A DNA stretch of 16,225 bases from Bacteroidales bacterium (GTDB lineage: Bacteria > Bacteroidota > Bacteroidia > Bacteroidales > Bacteroidaceae): positions 1 through 16,225 of the forward strand of contig SFJN01000038.1 in the NCBI GenBank assembly GCA_004555055.1, given 5' to 3'. Under the pieces are notes generated by a model. The model had not been told where the DNA came from and made no database searches. It saw only the letters and a program-made list of their open reading frames with translations. Numbering within the stretch: the stretch's first letter is position 1; each line of letters starts with the position of its first letter. A program made the translations under genes and the position numbers. Below, one piece after another: positions 8,183 through 15,677 of the stretch.

Positions 8183-10810
8183 ATGAACCATCTCAAGCAA
8201 CTTTTCCTGGCTCTCATCGCCTTCGCAGCCTTTATACCGGCCTTCGGACAGACGCTGGTGAAGCCCGAAATCGTCTATACGGCCGAACACCCCAAATATG
8301 TGCTCGGAGGACTCACCGTTGACGGCATCAAAGGATACGATGACGAACTGCTTATCAACATCTCGAACCTCGTTGTAGGAGACACCTACGAAGTGCCCGG
8401 ACCGGAAATCAGCGATGCCATACAGAGTTACTGGAAACAGGGACTCTTCTCGAACGTTGCCATTGAAGCCGACTCCATCGTCAACGGCAAAATCTATCTC
8501 CACATCAAGCTTACCGCACAGCCGCGTATCTCATCGCTCAACATCAACGGCGTCAAAAAGTCGGAACGCGAGGACATCGAGGCACGCATACCCCTCAAGG
8601 TGGGCAACCAGGTGACACAGAACCTCATTGACCGTGCACGCCACCGCATCACCAAATACTACGACGAGAAGGGCTACAAAAACGCTGAGGTGGAATTTGT
8701 ACAGCGCGAAGACATCACCGCTGACAACCGCATGATGATTGACATCAACATACGGAAAAACAGCAAAATACGCGTACATAAAATCTACATCACAGGCGTA
8801 GACAAAAAGGAAATCAAACCGCTCAAGCAGGCCATGAAGAAAACCAACGACCGCTCGAGCATCAAGAAGTGGTTCTCCAGCAAGAAATTCCTCGAGGACA
8901 AATACGAAGAGGACAAGGGACTGCTCATCGAAAAAATGAATTCCTGGGGCTACCGCGACGCCCTCGTCACCGCCGACTCCGTCGTCAAGTACGACGACAA
9001 GCACGTCGACGTATACCTCCATCTGCAAAGAGGTCAGAAATACTATCTCCGCAACGTCAACTGGGTAGGAAACACCGTCTACAGCACCGACGCCCTGAAC
9101 CACGCCTTCCGCATGAAAAAAGGCGATGTCTACGACATGCGGCTCAGGGACAAACGACTCTCAGAGGATGAAGATGCCATCGGCCAGCAGTACTACAACA
9201 ACGGCTATGTGTTCTATAACCTCGACCCCGTGGAAATCAACGTCGAGGGCGACAGCATCGACCTCGAAATGCGCATCTCCGAAGGGCAGCAGGCTACCTT
9301 CAACCGCATCCGCATTACCGGCAACGAACGCGTCTTCGACTACGTCATCCGACGCGAGCTCCGCACCAAGCCCGGCGACCTCTTCTCCATGGAGAGCATC
9401 AAGCGTTCCGTACGCGAACTCTCGAACATGAACCAGTTCGACTCCGAAATCCTGGCACAGGAAATCTCCAAAAACATCCATCCTAACCAACAGACGGGAA
9501 CCGTCGACGTCACCTATCCCCTCGTCACCAAAGGCGGCGACCAGATAGAACTCTCCGCAGGATGGGGACAAACCGGCGTCATCGGAAAACTGGGACTCAA
9601 ATTCACCAACTTCTCGCTCCAGAACCTCTTTGGGAAAAACGGCTACAAACGCATCGGCTTCATCCCGCAGGGCGACGGACAGACGCTCTCGCTGCAAGGA
9701 CAGACCAACGGTACATACTACCAGTCGTACGCACTCTCCTTCATCGACCCATGGTTCGGAAAGAAACGTCCCAACTCCTTCTCCTTCAGCCTTTACTACT
9801 CAAAGCAGAGCGACGTTAACTCCAACTTCTACAACAACTATTACAACAACCTCTATAACTATTACTACGGATACGGTACAAACTCCGGTTACTACAACTA
9901 CACCAACTACTACGACCCCGACAAATGGGTACGCCTGGTAGGACTGAGCGTAGGATTCGGAAAACGTCTCCGCTGGCCCGACGACTACTTCTCCTTCAGC
10001 GTGGCACTTGGCTATACACGCTATATGCTGAAGAACTGGCAGTACTTCCTCATCACCGACGGAAACTGCAACAACATCAACCTCACATTAAACCTCAACC
10101 GCTCGAGCATCGACAACGGCTTCTTCCCACGCCGAGGCTCCGACTTCAACTTCTCCCTCACACTCACACCGCCCTACTCACTTTGGGACGGCATCAAGTA
10201 CGAGGGACTTGCCACAAACCGCTACTCCTCGACCTATCAGAAGGAAGCACAGGACAAGTACCGCTGGGTGGAATACCACAAATGGCATTTCTCCTTCAAG
10301 CACTACATCGCACTCTCCAATTCCTTCAAGCATTGTCCCGTCCTCTATACCCGTGCTGAAGTAGGTATTCTTGGTGCCTACAACAAACACAAGAAGTCGC
10401 CCTTCGAAACCTATTACGTCGGTGGCGACGGCATGTCGGGATACTCCACCGGATACGCTACGGAAACCATCGGACTCCGAGGATACGAAAACGGTTCGCT
10501 CGCCGGAAACAGCTCCACAAACGGCTATGCCTTTGAACGCCTTACCATGGAGCTCCGATTCCCCATCATGCTCGAAACCTCCACAAGCATCTACGCACTC
10601 GGATTCATCGAAGCCGGAAATGCATGGAGCGACGTCAACCGCATGAACCCCTTCAAGCTCAAAAAGTCGGCCGGTGTCGGCGTACGAATCCTCCTCCCCA
10701 TGGTCGGACTTATGGGTATTGACTGGGCATACGGCTTCCAGAAGTACGACAGTTACGGCTCGAAAATCGGAGGGTCACAGTTCCATTTCGTCATCGGACA
10801 GGAATTCTGA
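8183..10810 (+). CDS. bamA: Outer membrane protein assembly factor BamA (Omp85), 875 aa
   Basis: This is the central insertase for outer-membrane beta-barrels. A signal peptide ends near PAFGQ (residue 23). Five POTRA domains can be placed at about 37-113, 114-194, 195-284, 285-366 and 371-448; POTRA starts are recognisable at LTVDGI, LNINGV, IYITGV, VNWVGN and IRITGN. The barrel runs from about 453 to the end, with the L6 lock motif LRGY (R766) and a terminal Phe. I chose the ATG at 8183 because it gives a clean signal peptide; the frame is open back to 7868, inside uppS, but that part has no homology. Residues 548-577 form a Tyr/Asn-rich insertion (22 of 30 residues) that is probably an extracellular loop. 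The neighbours uppS and the two Skp-like genes support the call. Confidence 0.97.
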   Translation: MNHLKQLFLALIAFAAFIPAFGQTLVKPEIVYTAEHPKYVLGGLTVDGIKGYDDELLINISNLVVGDTYEVPGPEISDAIQSYWKQGLFSNVAIEADSIVNGKIYLHIKLTAQPRISSLNINGVKKSEREDIEARIPLKVGNQVTQNLIDRARHRITKYYDEKGYKNAEVEFVQREDITADNRMMIDINIRKNSKIRVHKIYITGVDKKEIKPLKQAMKKTNDRSSIKKWFSSKKFLEDKYEEDKGLLIEKMNSWGYRDALVTADSVVKYDDKHVDVYLHLQRGQKYYLRNVNWVGNTVYSTDALNHAFRMKKGDVYDMRLRDKRLSEDEDAIGQQYYNNGYVFYNLDPVEINVEGDSIDLEMRISEGQQATFNRIRITGNERVFDYVIRRELRTKPGDLFSMESIKRSVRELSNMNQFDSEILAQEISKNIHPNQQTGTVDVTYPLVTKGGDQIELSAGWGQTGVIGKLGLKFTNFSLQNLFGKNGYKRIGFIPQGDGQTLSLQGQTNGTYYQSYALSFIDPWFGKKRPNSFSFSLYYSKQSDVNSNFYNNYYNNLYNYYYGYGTNSGYYNYTNYYDPDKWVRLVGLSVGFGKRLRWPDDYFSFSVALGYTRYMLKNWQYFLITDGNCNNINLTLNLNRSSIDNGFFPRRGSDFNFSLTLTPPYSLWDGIKYEGLATNRYSSTYQKEAQDKYRWVEYHKWHFSFKHYIALSNSFKHCPVLYTRAEVGILGAYNKHKKSPFETYYVGGDGMSGYSTGYATETIGLRGYENGSLAGNSSTNGYAFERLTMELRFPIMLETSTSIYALGFIEAGNAWSDVNRMNPFKLKKSAGVGVRILLPMVGLMGIDWAYGFQKYDSYGSKIGGSQFHFVIGQEF

Positions 10811-10911
10811 CAACCCCTCGTCACTGACGCAAATACTTGTGCATTAGCGGTGAATGGGACAGAAATAATGCAAAAAAATCACAAAACGCTGAATTTTCAC
10901 CGCTCCATATC

Positions 10912-10942
10912 TTTTACATACACCGCATACGGCCTAAATTTG
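10912..10942 (+). promoter_or_regulatory. Bacteroidetes-type promoter before the ompH pair
   Basis: TAAATTTG (10935-10942) matches TAnnTTTG exactly, with TTTT at 10912-10915 as a near-match to the -33 TTTG at a 19-bp spacing. Transcription would start near 10949, about 35 nt before the first ompH start. Just upstream, AGCGGTGAA (10846-10854) and TTCACCGCT (10896-10904) form an inverted repeat that could be a weak bamA 3' structure or an operator. Confidence 0.55.
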
Positions 10943-10983
10943 CCGACATAACACATTCATTTTTTTGAAACGTTAAAAGACTC

Positions 10984-11502
10984 ATGAAAAAGTATATCAC
11001 CGTCTGCCTGCTTGCCATGGTATGCTGCCTGCAGGCCAATGCACAGAAGTTTGCACTCATCGACATGGAATACATCCTGGCCAACATTCCTGCCTACGAA
11101 CGTGCCAACGAACAGCTCACACAGGTCAGCAAACGATGGCAGGCCGAAGTCGAAGCTGTCGACAACGAGGCAAAGACCCTCTATAAGAACTACCAGAACG
11201 AAGCCGTTTTCCTCTCCGAAGCACAGAAGACCGAGCGCGAAAATGCCATCGTTGCCAAGGAAAAGGAAGCCAGCGAACTGAAGAAGAAATACTTCGGTCC
11301 CGAAGGCGAACTTTACAAGAAGCGCATCGCGCTCCTCGAACCCATCCAGGACGAGGTCTACAACGCCGTCAAAGGCATTGCCACATCTAAAGGCTTCCAA
11401 CTCATCCTCGACCGTGCAAGCGAGGGCGCTGGCATCATCTTCGCCTCTCCTAACATAGACATCTCAAACGATGTCCTTGCCAAATTGGGATATAGCCGAT
11501 GA
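10984..11502 (+). CDS. ompH: OmpH/Skp family periplasmic chaperone (first copy), 172 aa
   Basis: Skp-type chaperones hold unfolded outer-membrane proteins in the periplasm for delivery to BamA. The signal peptide MKKYITVCLLAMVCCLQANAQ is followed by KFALIDMEYILANIPAY, the conserved strand and first helix start. Residues of about 45-125 are strongly charged and helical (coiled-coil arms), then PIQDEVYNAVKGIA and the C-terminal strand FQLILDRASEGAGIIFASPNIDIS return to the trimer body. Length is typical. It lies 173 bp after bamA behind its own candidate promoter, and 56 bp before a paralogue. Confidence 0.93.
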   Translation: MKKYITVCLLAMVCCLQANAQKFALIDMEYILANIPAYERANEQLTQVSKRWQAEVEAVDNEAKTLYKNYQNEAVFLSEAQKTERENAIVAKEKEASELKKKYFGPEGELYKKRIALLEPIQDEVYNAVKGIATSKGFQLILDRASEGAGIIFASPNIDISNDVLAKLGYSR

Positions 11503-11558
11503 AAAGACATGTAGCAAACGAAAAGGAATCTCATAAAAACAATAACCATAACAAAACA

Positions 11559-12065
11559 ATGATTAAGAAAATCCTTTTGATGGTGTTGATGCTCGCACCC
11601 ATCACCGTTTTCGCACAGAAGTTCGCTCACTACGATTCGCAGGAAATCGCAAAGGTTTATCCCGCATACCTCACCGCACAGACTGAACTTGAAGCACTTG
11701 GCAAACAGTACGAAAACGACCTTCAGGAAATGCAGAAGGAACTGCAGACCAAATTCGAAAAGTATCAGAATGAAGTGAACGAGTCCACTCCTGCCAATAT
11801 GCGCCAGCGTCGTGAGCAGGAACTCAACGACCTTCAGCAGCGCATACAGCAGGCTTACCAGGACAACCAGAAGAGCTTCCAGGAAGAGCAGGCCAAGAAA
11901 ATGCAACCCATCATCCAGAAACTTCAGGATGCCGTCAACGCAGTGCTTAAGGAAGGTGGATATGTTTACGCCATCGACAAGTCCACTGCAGCCAGCGTAG
12001 TGATCAACGAGTCCATCAGCATCGACATCACTGCCCAGATCAAGACCAAACTCGGCATTCAATAA
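11559..12065 (+). CDS. ompH: OmpH/Skp family periplasmic chaperone (second copy), 168 aa
   Basis: This is a paralogue of the preceding gene with the same architecture. It has a signal peptide (MIKKILLMVLMLAPITVFAQ), the KFAHYDSQEIAKVYPAY body segment, a long Gln/Glu/Lys-rich coiled coil (about residues 35-125), and the C-terminal VYAIDKSTAASVVINESISIDITAQIK. Sequence is clearly diverged from the first copy, so this is an old duplication kept in many Bacteroidales. I chose the ATG at 11559; an upstream in-frame ATG at 11499 overlaps the preceding stop and would place 20 Asn/His/Lys-rich residues before the signal peptide. The two copies may have different clients or form mixed trimers (inference). 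Confidence 0.93.
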   Translation: MIKKILLMVLMLAPITVFAQKFAHYDSQEIAKVYPAYLTAQTELEALGKQYENDLQEMQKELQTKFEKYQNEVNESTPANMRQRREQELNDLQQRIQQAYQDNQKSFQEEQAKKMQPIIQKLQDAVNAVLKEGGYVYAIDKSTAASVVINESISIDITAQIKTKLGIQ

Positions 12066-12134
12066 GTTCCTGTCGTAGAGACGCTTCCGGAGATTTTTCC
12101 GAAAACAAACATCTACAACTATTCACTAAACACC

Positions 12135-12189
12135 ATGCGACATCGTGGCACGTCTCCCCTGCGAGTGGCCGCGATGTCGCATAGCTTTT
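12135..12189 (+). terminator. Strong hairpin terminator closing the bamA-ompH block
   Basis: The left arm 12135-12149 (ATGCGACATCGTGGC) pairs with 12168-12182 over 15 bp with a single T-G wobble, leaving an 18-nt loop. A short T-run (12186-12189) follows. It lies 70 bp after the second ompH stop and about 90 bp before dacB, consistent with termination between two transcription units. Confidence 0.65.
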
Positions 12190-12279
12190 GCCGCCTTCGT
12201 CCACCCAAAGCAAGGCGAACCTAAATCAAAGGAGTTTCCGACATCGGAATACAACCTCCCGCTAAAAACACCCTGACAT

Positions 12280-13596
12280 ATGACCCTCAGGCTATCCACA
12301 CGCTACGCACTTCTCCTAATCACCTTCGGTACGCTGTTCCATATTCATGCACAGCCATTGCCTGCCGTCTCCGACTGCAACACCGCAGCGGTGGCCGACA
12401 GCAGCACCATGCCCCGCCCTGCCGACTACCCCTCGGCCCTGCGCCAACGTGTCGACAGCCTGCTCCGTCTCCCCCTCCTCGAACATTCGCAACTCGGACT
12501 CTGCGTCTACGACCTTACTGCCGACAGCCTGCTAATGGATTGCGGACAGCACCAGTGTCTGCGCCCCGCATCGTGCCAGAAGGTCATCACCGCTGCGGCT
12601 GCCATCGAAACCCTCGGCAGCGACTACCGGCTGAGCACCACACTGCTGATGAACCCTGCCGACAGCAGTCTCGTCATACGCGCAGGTTTCGACCCCCTCT
12701 TCGGTGCCGACGACATGCACGCCTTTGCCGATGCCATACGGCAAGCTGGAATCTCCACTCTGAAGGCTCCTGTCACCCTCGACTGCAGCATAAAGGACAC
12801 GCTACGCATGGGGTGGGGATGGTGCTGGGACGACGACAATCCTCCCCTTTCGGCACTCCTCTTCAACGGCCGTGACACCTTTGTAAAACATCTGCGCACG
12901 GCACTCTCCAATGCCGGTATACCGACTCCCGACTCTGCTTTTTCCGTATGCTACGCCGCGACACCACCCGAAGCACGCCCCCTTGCCGTACGTACACATA
13001 CGTTACAGCAAGTGTTGCAGCCCATGCTCAAACGCAGCGACAACCTCATGGCAGAAGTCGTCTTCTACCATCTTGCTGCACACGGCGGCAAATCCTTTGC
13101 AGGGCGTAAGGAAGCCACCGACGCCATTACATCCTTTATCCGGCGGGCGCTTCCTCAGGCAAAGCACTTCCAGATTGCCGACGGCAGCGGACTGTCGCTC
13201 TATAACTATACGACGCCCGAAATCCTCGTTGCTGTCCTGCGCCGAGCCTGGCACGACAGCAACCTTTACACCACGCTTTTGCCCGCACTGCCCATAATGG
13301 GAAAGGACGGTACGCTCCGACGACGATGCCACGGACAGAGTGCACAGCACCGCATTTGGGCAAAAACCGGAACTGTCGAGGGGGTCAGTACCCTTGCCGG
13401 CTATGCCATGGCTCCCAACGGCCACCAGCTGGCATTTGCCATCATGAACCAGGGCATCCGACGCACACGCGACGGACAGCAGTTCCAAGACCTTGTCTGC
13501 AACGCCCTTACAACGCCGCTGCGAACCACAGACATCGAACCGGACGACATGGCACCTCTCCCCAAAGACGACTGTACAACGGACATGGAGGAATGA
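12280..13596 (+). CDS. dacB: D-alanyl-D-alanine carboxypeptidase/endopeptidase, PBP4 type (peptidase S13)
   Basis: This periplasmic low-molecular-weight penicillin-binding protein removes terminal D-Ala or cleaves peptide cross-links in peptidoglycan. The three active-site motifs are present and in order: SCQK (S98-K101, the nucleophile and base), SDN (253-255) and KTG (362-364). DGSGLS at 301-306 is also typical of S13. A signal peptide (MTLRLSTRYALLLITFGTLFHIHAQ) is likely. The SxxK-to-SxN interval is about 155 residues, shorter than in E. coli PBP4 (about 244), so the inserted domains are reduced. The C-terminal tail is acidic. No clear promoter is visible in the 90 bp between the terminator and the start. 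Repeat copy B begins 22 bp after the stop. Confidence 0.93.
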   Translation: MTLRLSTRYALLLITFGTLFHIHAQPLPAVSDCNTAAVADSSTMPRPADYPSALRQRVDSLLRLPLLEHSQLGLCVYDLTADSLLMDCGQHQCLRPASCQKVITAAAAIETLGSDYRLSTTLLMNPADSSLVIRAGFDPLFGADDMHAFADAIRQAGISTLKAPVTLDCSIKDTLRMGWGWCWDDDNPPLSALLFNGRDTFVKHLRTALSNAGIPTPDSAFSVCYAATPPEARPLAVRTHTLQQVLQPMLKRSDNLMAEVVFYHLAAHGGKSFAGRKEATDAITSFIRRALPQAKHFQIADGSGLSLYNYTTPEILVAVLRRAWHDSNLYTTLLPALPIMGKDGTLRRRCHGQSAQHRIWAKTGTVEGVSTLAGYAMAPNGHQLAFAIMNQGIRRTRDGQQFQDLVCNALTTPLRTTDIEPDDMAPLPKDDCTTDMEE

Positions 13597-13618
13597 TGCG
13601 CCAAGTAGGGAATAAAGG

Positions 13619-13862
13619 TTTCGGAAATCAAAAACATCGGACTTCTTTGAAGGAAAGTACGGAGGTTTTGCCACAAAAGTACGGAGGTTTTATGCAAAGA
13701 AGTCCGATGTTTCTGTTCTTCCGAAGGATGAAATCCGACGTACGCATGCTCTCCTCCTCCCCCCACAAAAAAAGTTTTTTAAAAATCTCCTACATTTCCT
13801 ACACCCGGCAAGGAAAACGCCAATAAAACCAGGACATTTCGGGTGTAGGATTGGGTGTAGGA
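13619..13862 (+). repeat. Dispersed ~230-bp repeat element, copy B
   Basis: This is the plus-strand counterpart of copy A at the window start. Shared blocks in order are TTTCGGAAAT, AAAACATCGGACTTCTTTG, AAAGTACGG, CAAAGAAGTCCGATGTTT, a CTCC...CCC-ACAAAAAAAGTTT stretch, ATCTCCTACATTT, and GGGTGTAGGAT units (13842-13850 and 13854-13862). It starts 22 bp after the dacB stop, in the same orientation relative to dacB as copy A has to the lipoprotein gene. Confidence 0.75.
13632..13712. repeat. Hairpin of copy B with two direct repeats in the loop
   Basis: Arms 13632-13649 and 13695-13712 pair perfectly over 18 bp with the same arm sequence as copy A. The loop holds AAAGTACGGAGGTTTT twice (13654-13669 and 13676-13691). 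It is likely to act as a 3' structure of the dacB transcript, although no long T-run follows on the plus strand. Confidence 0.85.
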
Positions 13863-13995
13863 TTTCCTCCGTGGTGTGGGATTATCCTACACCAATCCTA
13901 CATCCTACACCTTATCCTACACCCAATCCTACACCCGAAAACAGAAGTAAATACAGGAGGTTTATGGTACTGGTGTAGGAAATGTAGGAGATTTT
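13782..13995. repeat. Inverted iteron-like TCCTACACC array between dacB and the nuclease
   Basis: The outer arms 13782-13805 and 13972-13995 are 24-bp perfect inverted repeats (AAAATCTCC...CTACACC), each flanked by poly-A/poly-T. Inside, GGTGTAGGA occurs at 13842 and 13854, and TCCTACACC at 13885, 13903, 13915 and 13927, plus a TCCTACAT at 13896. Spacing is mostly 12 bp. The rightward half resembles positions 1-108. The stretch contains no gene. Confidence 0.85.
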
Positions 13996-14075
13996 CAAAA
14001 ACTTTTTTTTCATTGCATTCCTATGATATAGTTCCCCCTACAACATCACAAAATAATCACAACAAAAGCATTTTC

Positions 14076-14870
14076 ATGAACCGACTCTTCACCGCAATCC
14101 TTCTCGCCGTGGGCATTGTCGCGGCATATCTCCTCAACCGTTCCGGAAACCTCCTCACCGATACCTCATCCGTCACCCACGAGGATATGGAGATTCCCGC
14201 CATTCCCGACGAGGGCATCGTTGTCCACCATACAGGCTATACCCTTGCCTACAGCACCGTCACCAACTGTCCGCAGTGGGTGGCATGGGCTCTGACGCGC
14301 GAAGAAACAGAAACTAAAGCCACAGAACGCAAAGATGACTTCCGGGCCGACCCGAACCTGCCTCATCTGAACCAGGTAGAGAGTAACGACTACCGCAAAT
14401 CAGGCTACGACCGTGGGCACATGTGTCCGGCCGCCGACATGAAATGGAGTACGGAAGCCATGTCCGACTGCTTCTACATGTCGAACATCTGCCCGCAGGT
14501 CCCCGCACTCAACCAAAAGTGGTGGGAACATCTCGAACGGGCATGCCGACGCTGGGCATCGCAGGAGGGAGAAATCTTTATCTGCTGCGGACCCGTCTTT
14601 GAAAAGGGAAAACAGAAAAGGTATATCGGCAACGAACATCAGATTCGTGTCCCGGACGCCTTCTTCAAGGTGATACTCTCCCTGCAACCCCACAATGAGA
14701 AGGCCATCGCATTCATCTACCGGAACACCGCCGACCGCCAGACCATGGAGGAGGCTGCCGTCACTGTCGACCAGGCGGAGGCACTGACGGGCTATGACTT
14801 CTTCCCCGCACTTGAAGACGAACTTGAGGCACGGCTCGAAGCCTCGGCCGACCTTCGGGCATGGAACTGA
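14076..14870 (+). CDS. DNA/RNA non-specific endonuclease (NUC1/beta-beta-alpha-metal), 264 aa
   Basis: This is a Serratia-nuclease-type enzyme cleaving DNA and RNA with a metal ion. The active-site motif DRGH is at 112-115 (H115 general base), followed by SNICPQ (136-141), LNQKWW with the metal-binding Asn (N146), and HLE with E154, the spacing of the family. CCGPVFEKG and VPDAFFKVIL follow as expected. The N-terminal MNRLFTAILLAVGIVAAYLL is a signal peptide or anchor, so the enzyme acts outside the cytosol. I chose the ATG at 14076; the frame is open to 13851 but that part is translated repeat. No immunity gene is adjacent, as expected for an exported enzyme. A role in nucleic-acid scavenging or defence against extracellular DNA is inference. 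Confidence 0.95.
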   Translation: MNRLFTAILLAVGIVAAYLLNRSGNLLTDTSSVTHEDMEIPAIPDEGIVVHHTGYTLAYSTVTNCPQWVAWALTREETETKATERKDDFRADPNLPHLNQVESNDYRKSGYDRGHMCPAADMKWSTEAMSDCFYMSNICPQVPALNQKWWEHLERACRRWASQEGEIFICCGPVFEKGKQKRYIGNEHQIRVPDAFFKVILSLQPHNEKAIAFIYRNTADRQTMEEAAVTVDQAEALTGYDFFPALEDELEARLEASADLRAWN

Positions 14871-14953
14871 CATTCGTACCGTAGAACGGGAAAAGGAGTA
14901 AATTCAGATTCATTCCCACGGAAAACATCAACAGATAAAAAAGCAAAAAAGAA

Positions 14954-14985
14954 TTTGCATATTCCGATGATTTCTGCGAACTTTG
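14954..14985 (+). promoter_or_regulatory. Bacteroidetes-type promoter for the coiled-coil protein gene
   Basis: TTTG at 14954-14957, a 20-bp spacer, then GAACTTTG at 14978-14985 (TAnnTTTG with one change). This spacing is that of the Bacteroidetes housekeeping promoter. Transcription would start near 14992, about 38 nt before the ATG. Confidence 0.6.
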
Positions 14986-15029
14986 CAATCCCAAAGATAT
15001 TCCTTTAAAACCCCTTAAACCCTACCCAT

Positions 15030-15677
15030 ATGAAACTAAAGACTCTCATTGCCGCCCTGGCATTCGTGGCCATACCTGCCATGCTCTCCGCACAGACCAT
15101 GAAGGAGAATGAGCAAACCAGCGAACAACTGAAGAATGAAATAGAAATTCTCAAGGCTGATATCAAGGCCCTCAAGGCACGCCACAAGTCCGACAAGACA
15201 AATCCTGAATACATCACCCAGATCAATGCCAAGACTGAGGAACTGAAGGAGGCTACACGCAAGAAGAAACTCGTCGACAATGTCATCAAGGCCGACAAGA
15301 AGGCACAGAAAGAGGCCAAACAGGCAGAAAAGGCCATGAAGCAGAACGACAAGGCACAGACGGAGGCCGACAATCTGCGACAGACAAACTTCTACATGGA
15401 CAAGTCGAACGAGATGCTCAGCGATGAACTGAAAGCCCAGATTGAAGTCCTCAAAGCCGACATCAAGGCCCTCAAAGCCCGCAAGAAGGCCAACAAGAAC
15501 GATACTAACATCCTTGCCCAACTCGAACAGAAGAAGGTGGAACTCAAGGAGGCAAAACGTCAGAAGGCCGTCTTCGACAAAGCCATCAAGGCAGACAAAA
15601 AAGCCAAAAAGGAGACCCAGCAGGCAGAAAAGGCCCAGGAACGTCTCGACGATGCTACCGACAAACGCAACCGATGA
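15030..15677 (+). CDS. Secreted coiled-coil protein with an exact 100-residue internal duplication, 215 aa
   Basis: I do not recognise a named family. A signal peptide (MKLKTLIAALAFVAIPAMLSAQ) precedes a Lys/Ala/Glu-rich, almost wholly helical protein. Residues 31-104 and 131-204 align without gaps at an offset of exactly 100 residues, with 42 of 74 positions identical; both contain LKADIKALKAR, ELKEA and IKADKKA. Heptad-like spacing of hydrophobic residues suggests a long coiled coil, possibly forming a hairpin or oligomer in the periplasm. A distant Skp-like or LPP-like scaffold role is conceivable but unsupported. It has its own promoter and is monocistronic. Its stop codon lies inside the repeat cluster that begins at 15671. 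Confidence 0.85.
   Translation: MKLKTLIAALAFVAIPAMLSAQTMKENEQTSEQLKNEIEILKADIKALKARHKSDKTNPEYITQINAKTEELKEATRKKKLVDNVIKADKKAQKEAKQAEKAMKQNDKAQTEADNLRQTNFYMDKSNEMLSDELKAQIEVLKADIKALKARKKANKNDTNILAQLEQKKVELKEAKRQKAVFDKAIKADKKAKKETQQAEKAQERLDDATDKRNR

Noticed and set aside
13842..13935. CRISPR array
   Set aside because: Units are only 9-12 bp, without 25-35 bp spacers, are in both orientations, and no cas gene is present.
1..14010. Composite transposon bounded by the inverted ~230-bp copies
   Set aside because: The interior holds only conserved housekeeping and envelope genes and no transposase; base composition and codon use look uniform.
13851..14075. N-terminal extension of the nuclease
   Set aside because: The added residues are a translation of the 12-bp array (recurring ILHP-like units); the ATG at 14076 begins a signal peptide.
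14871..15029. Small gene between the nuclease and the coiled-coil gene
   Set aside because: No frame of useful length; the stretch is explained by a promoter and leader.
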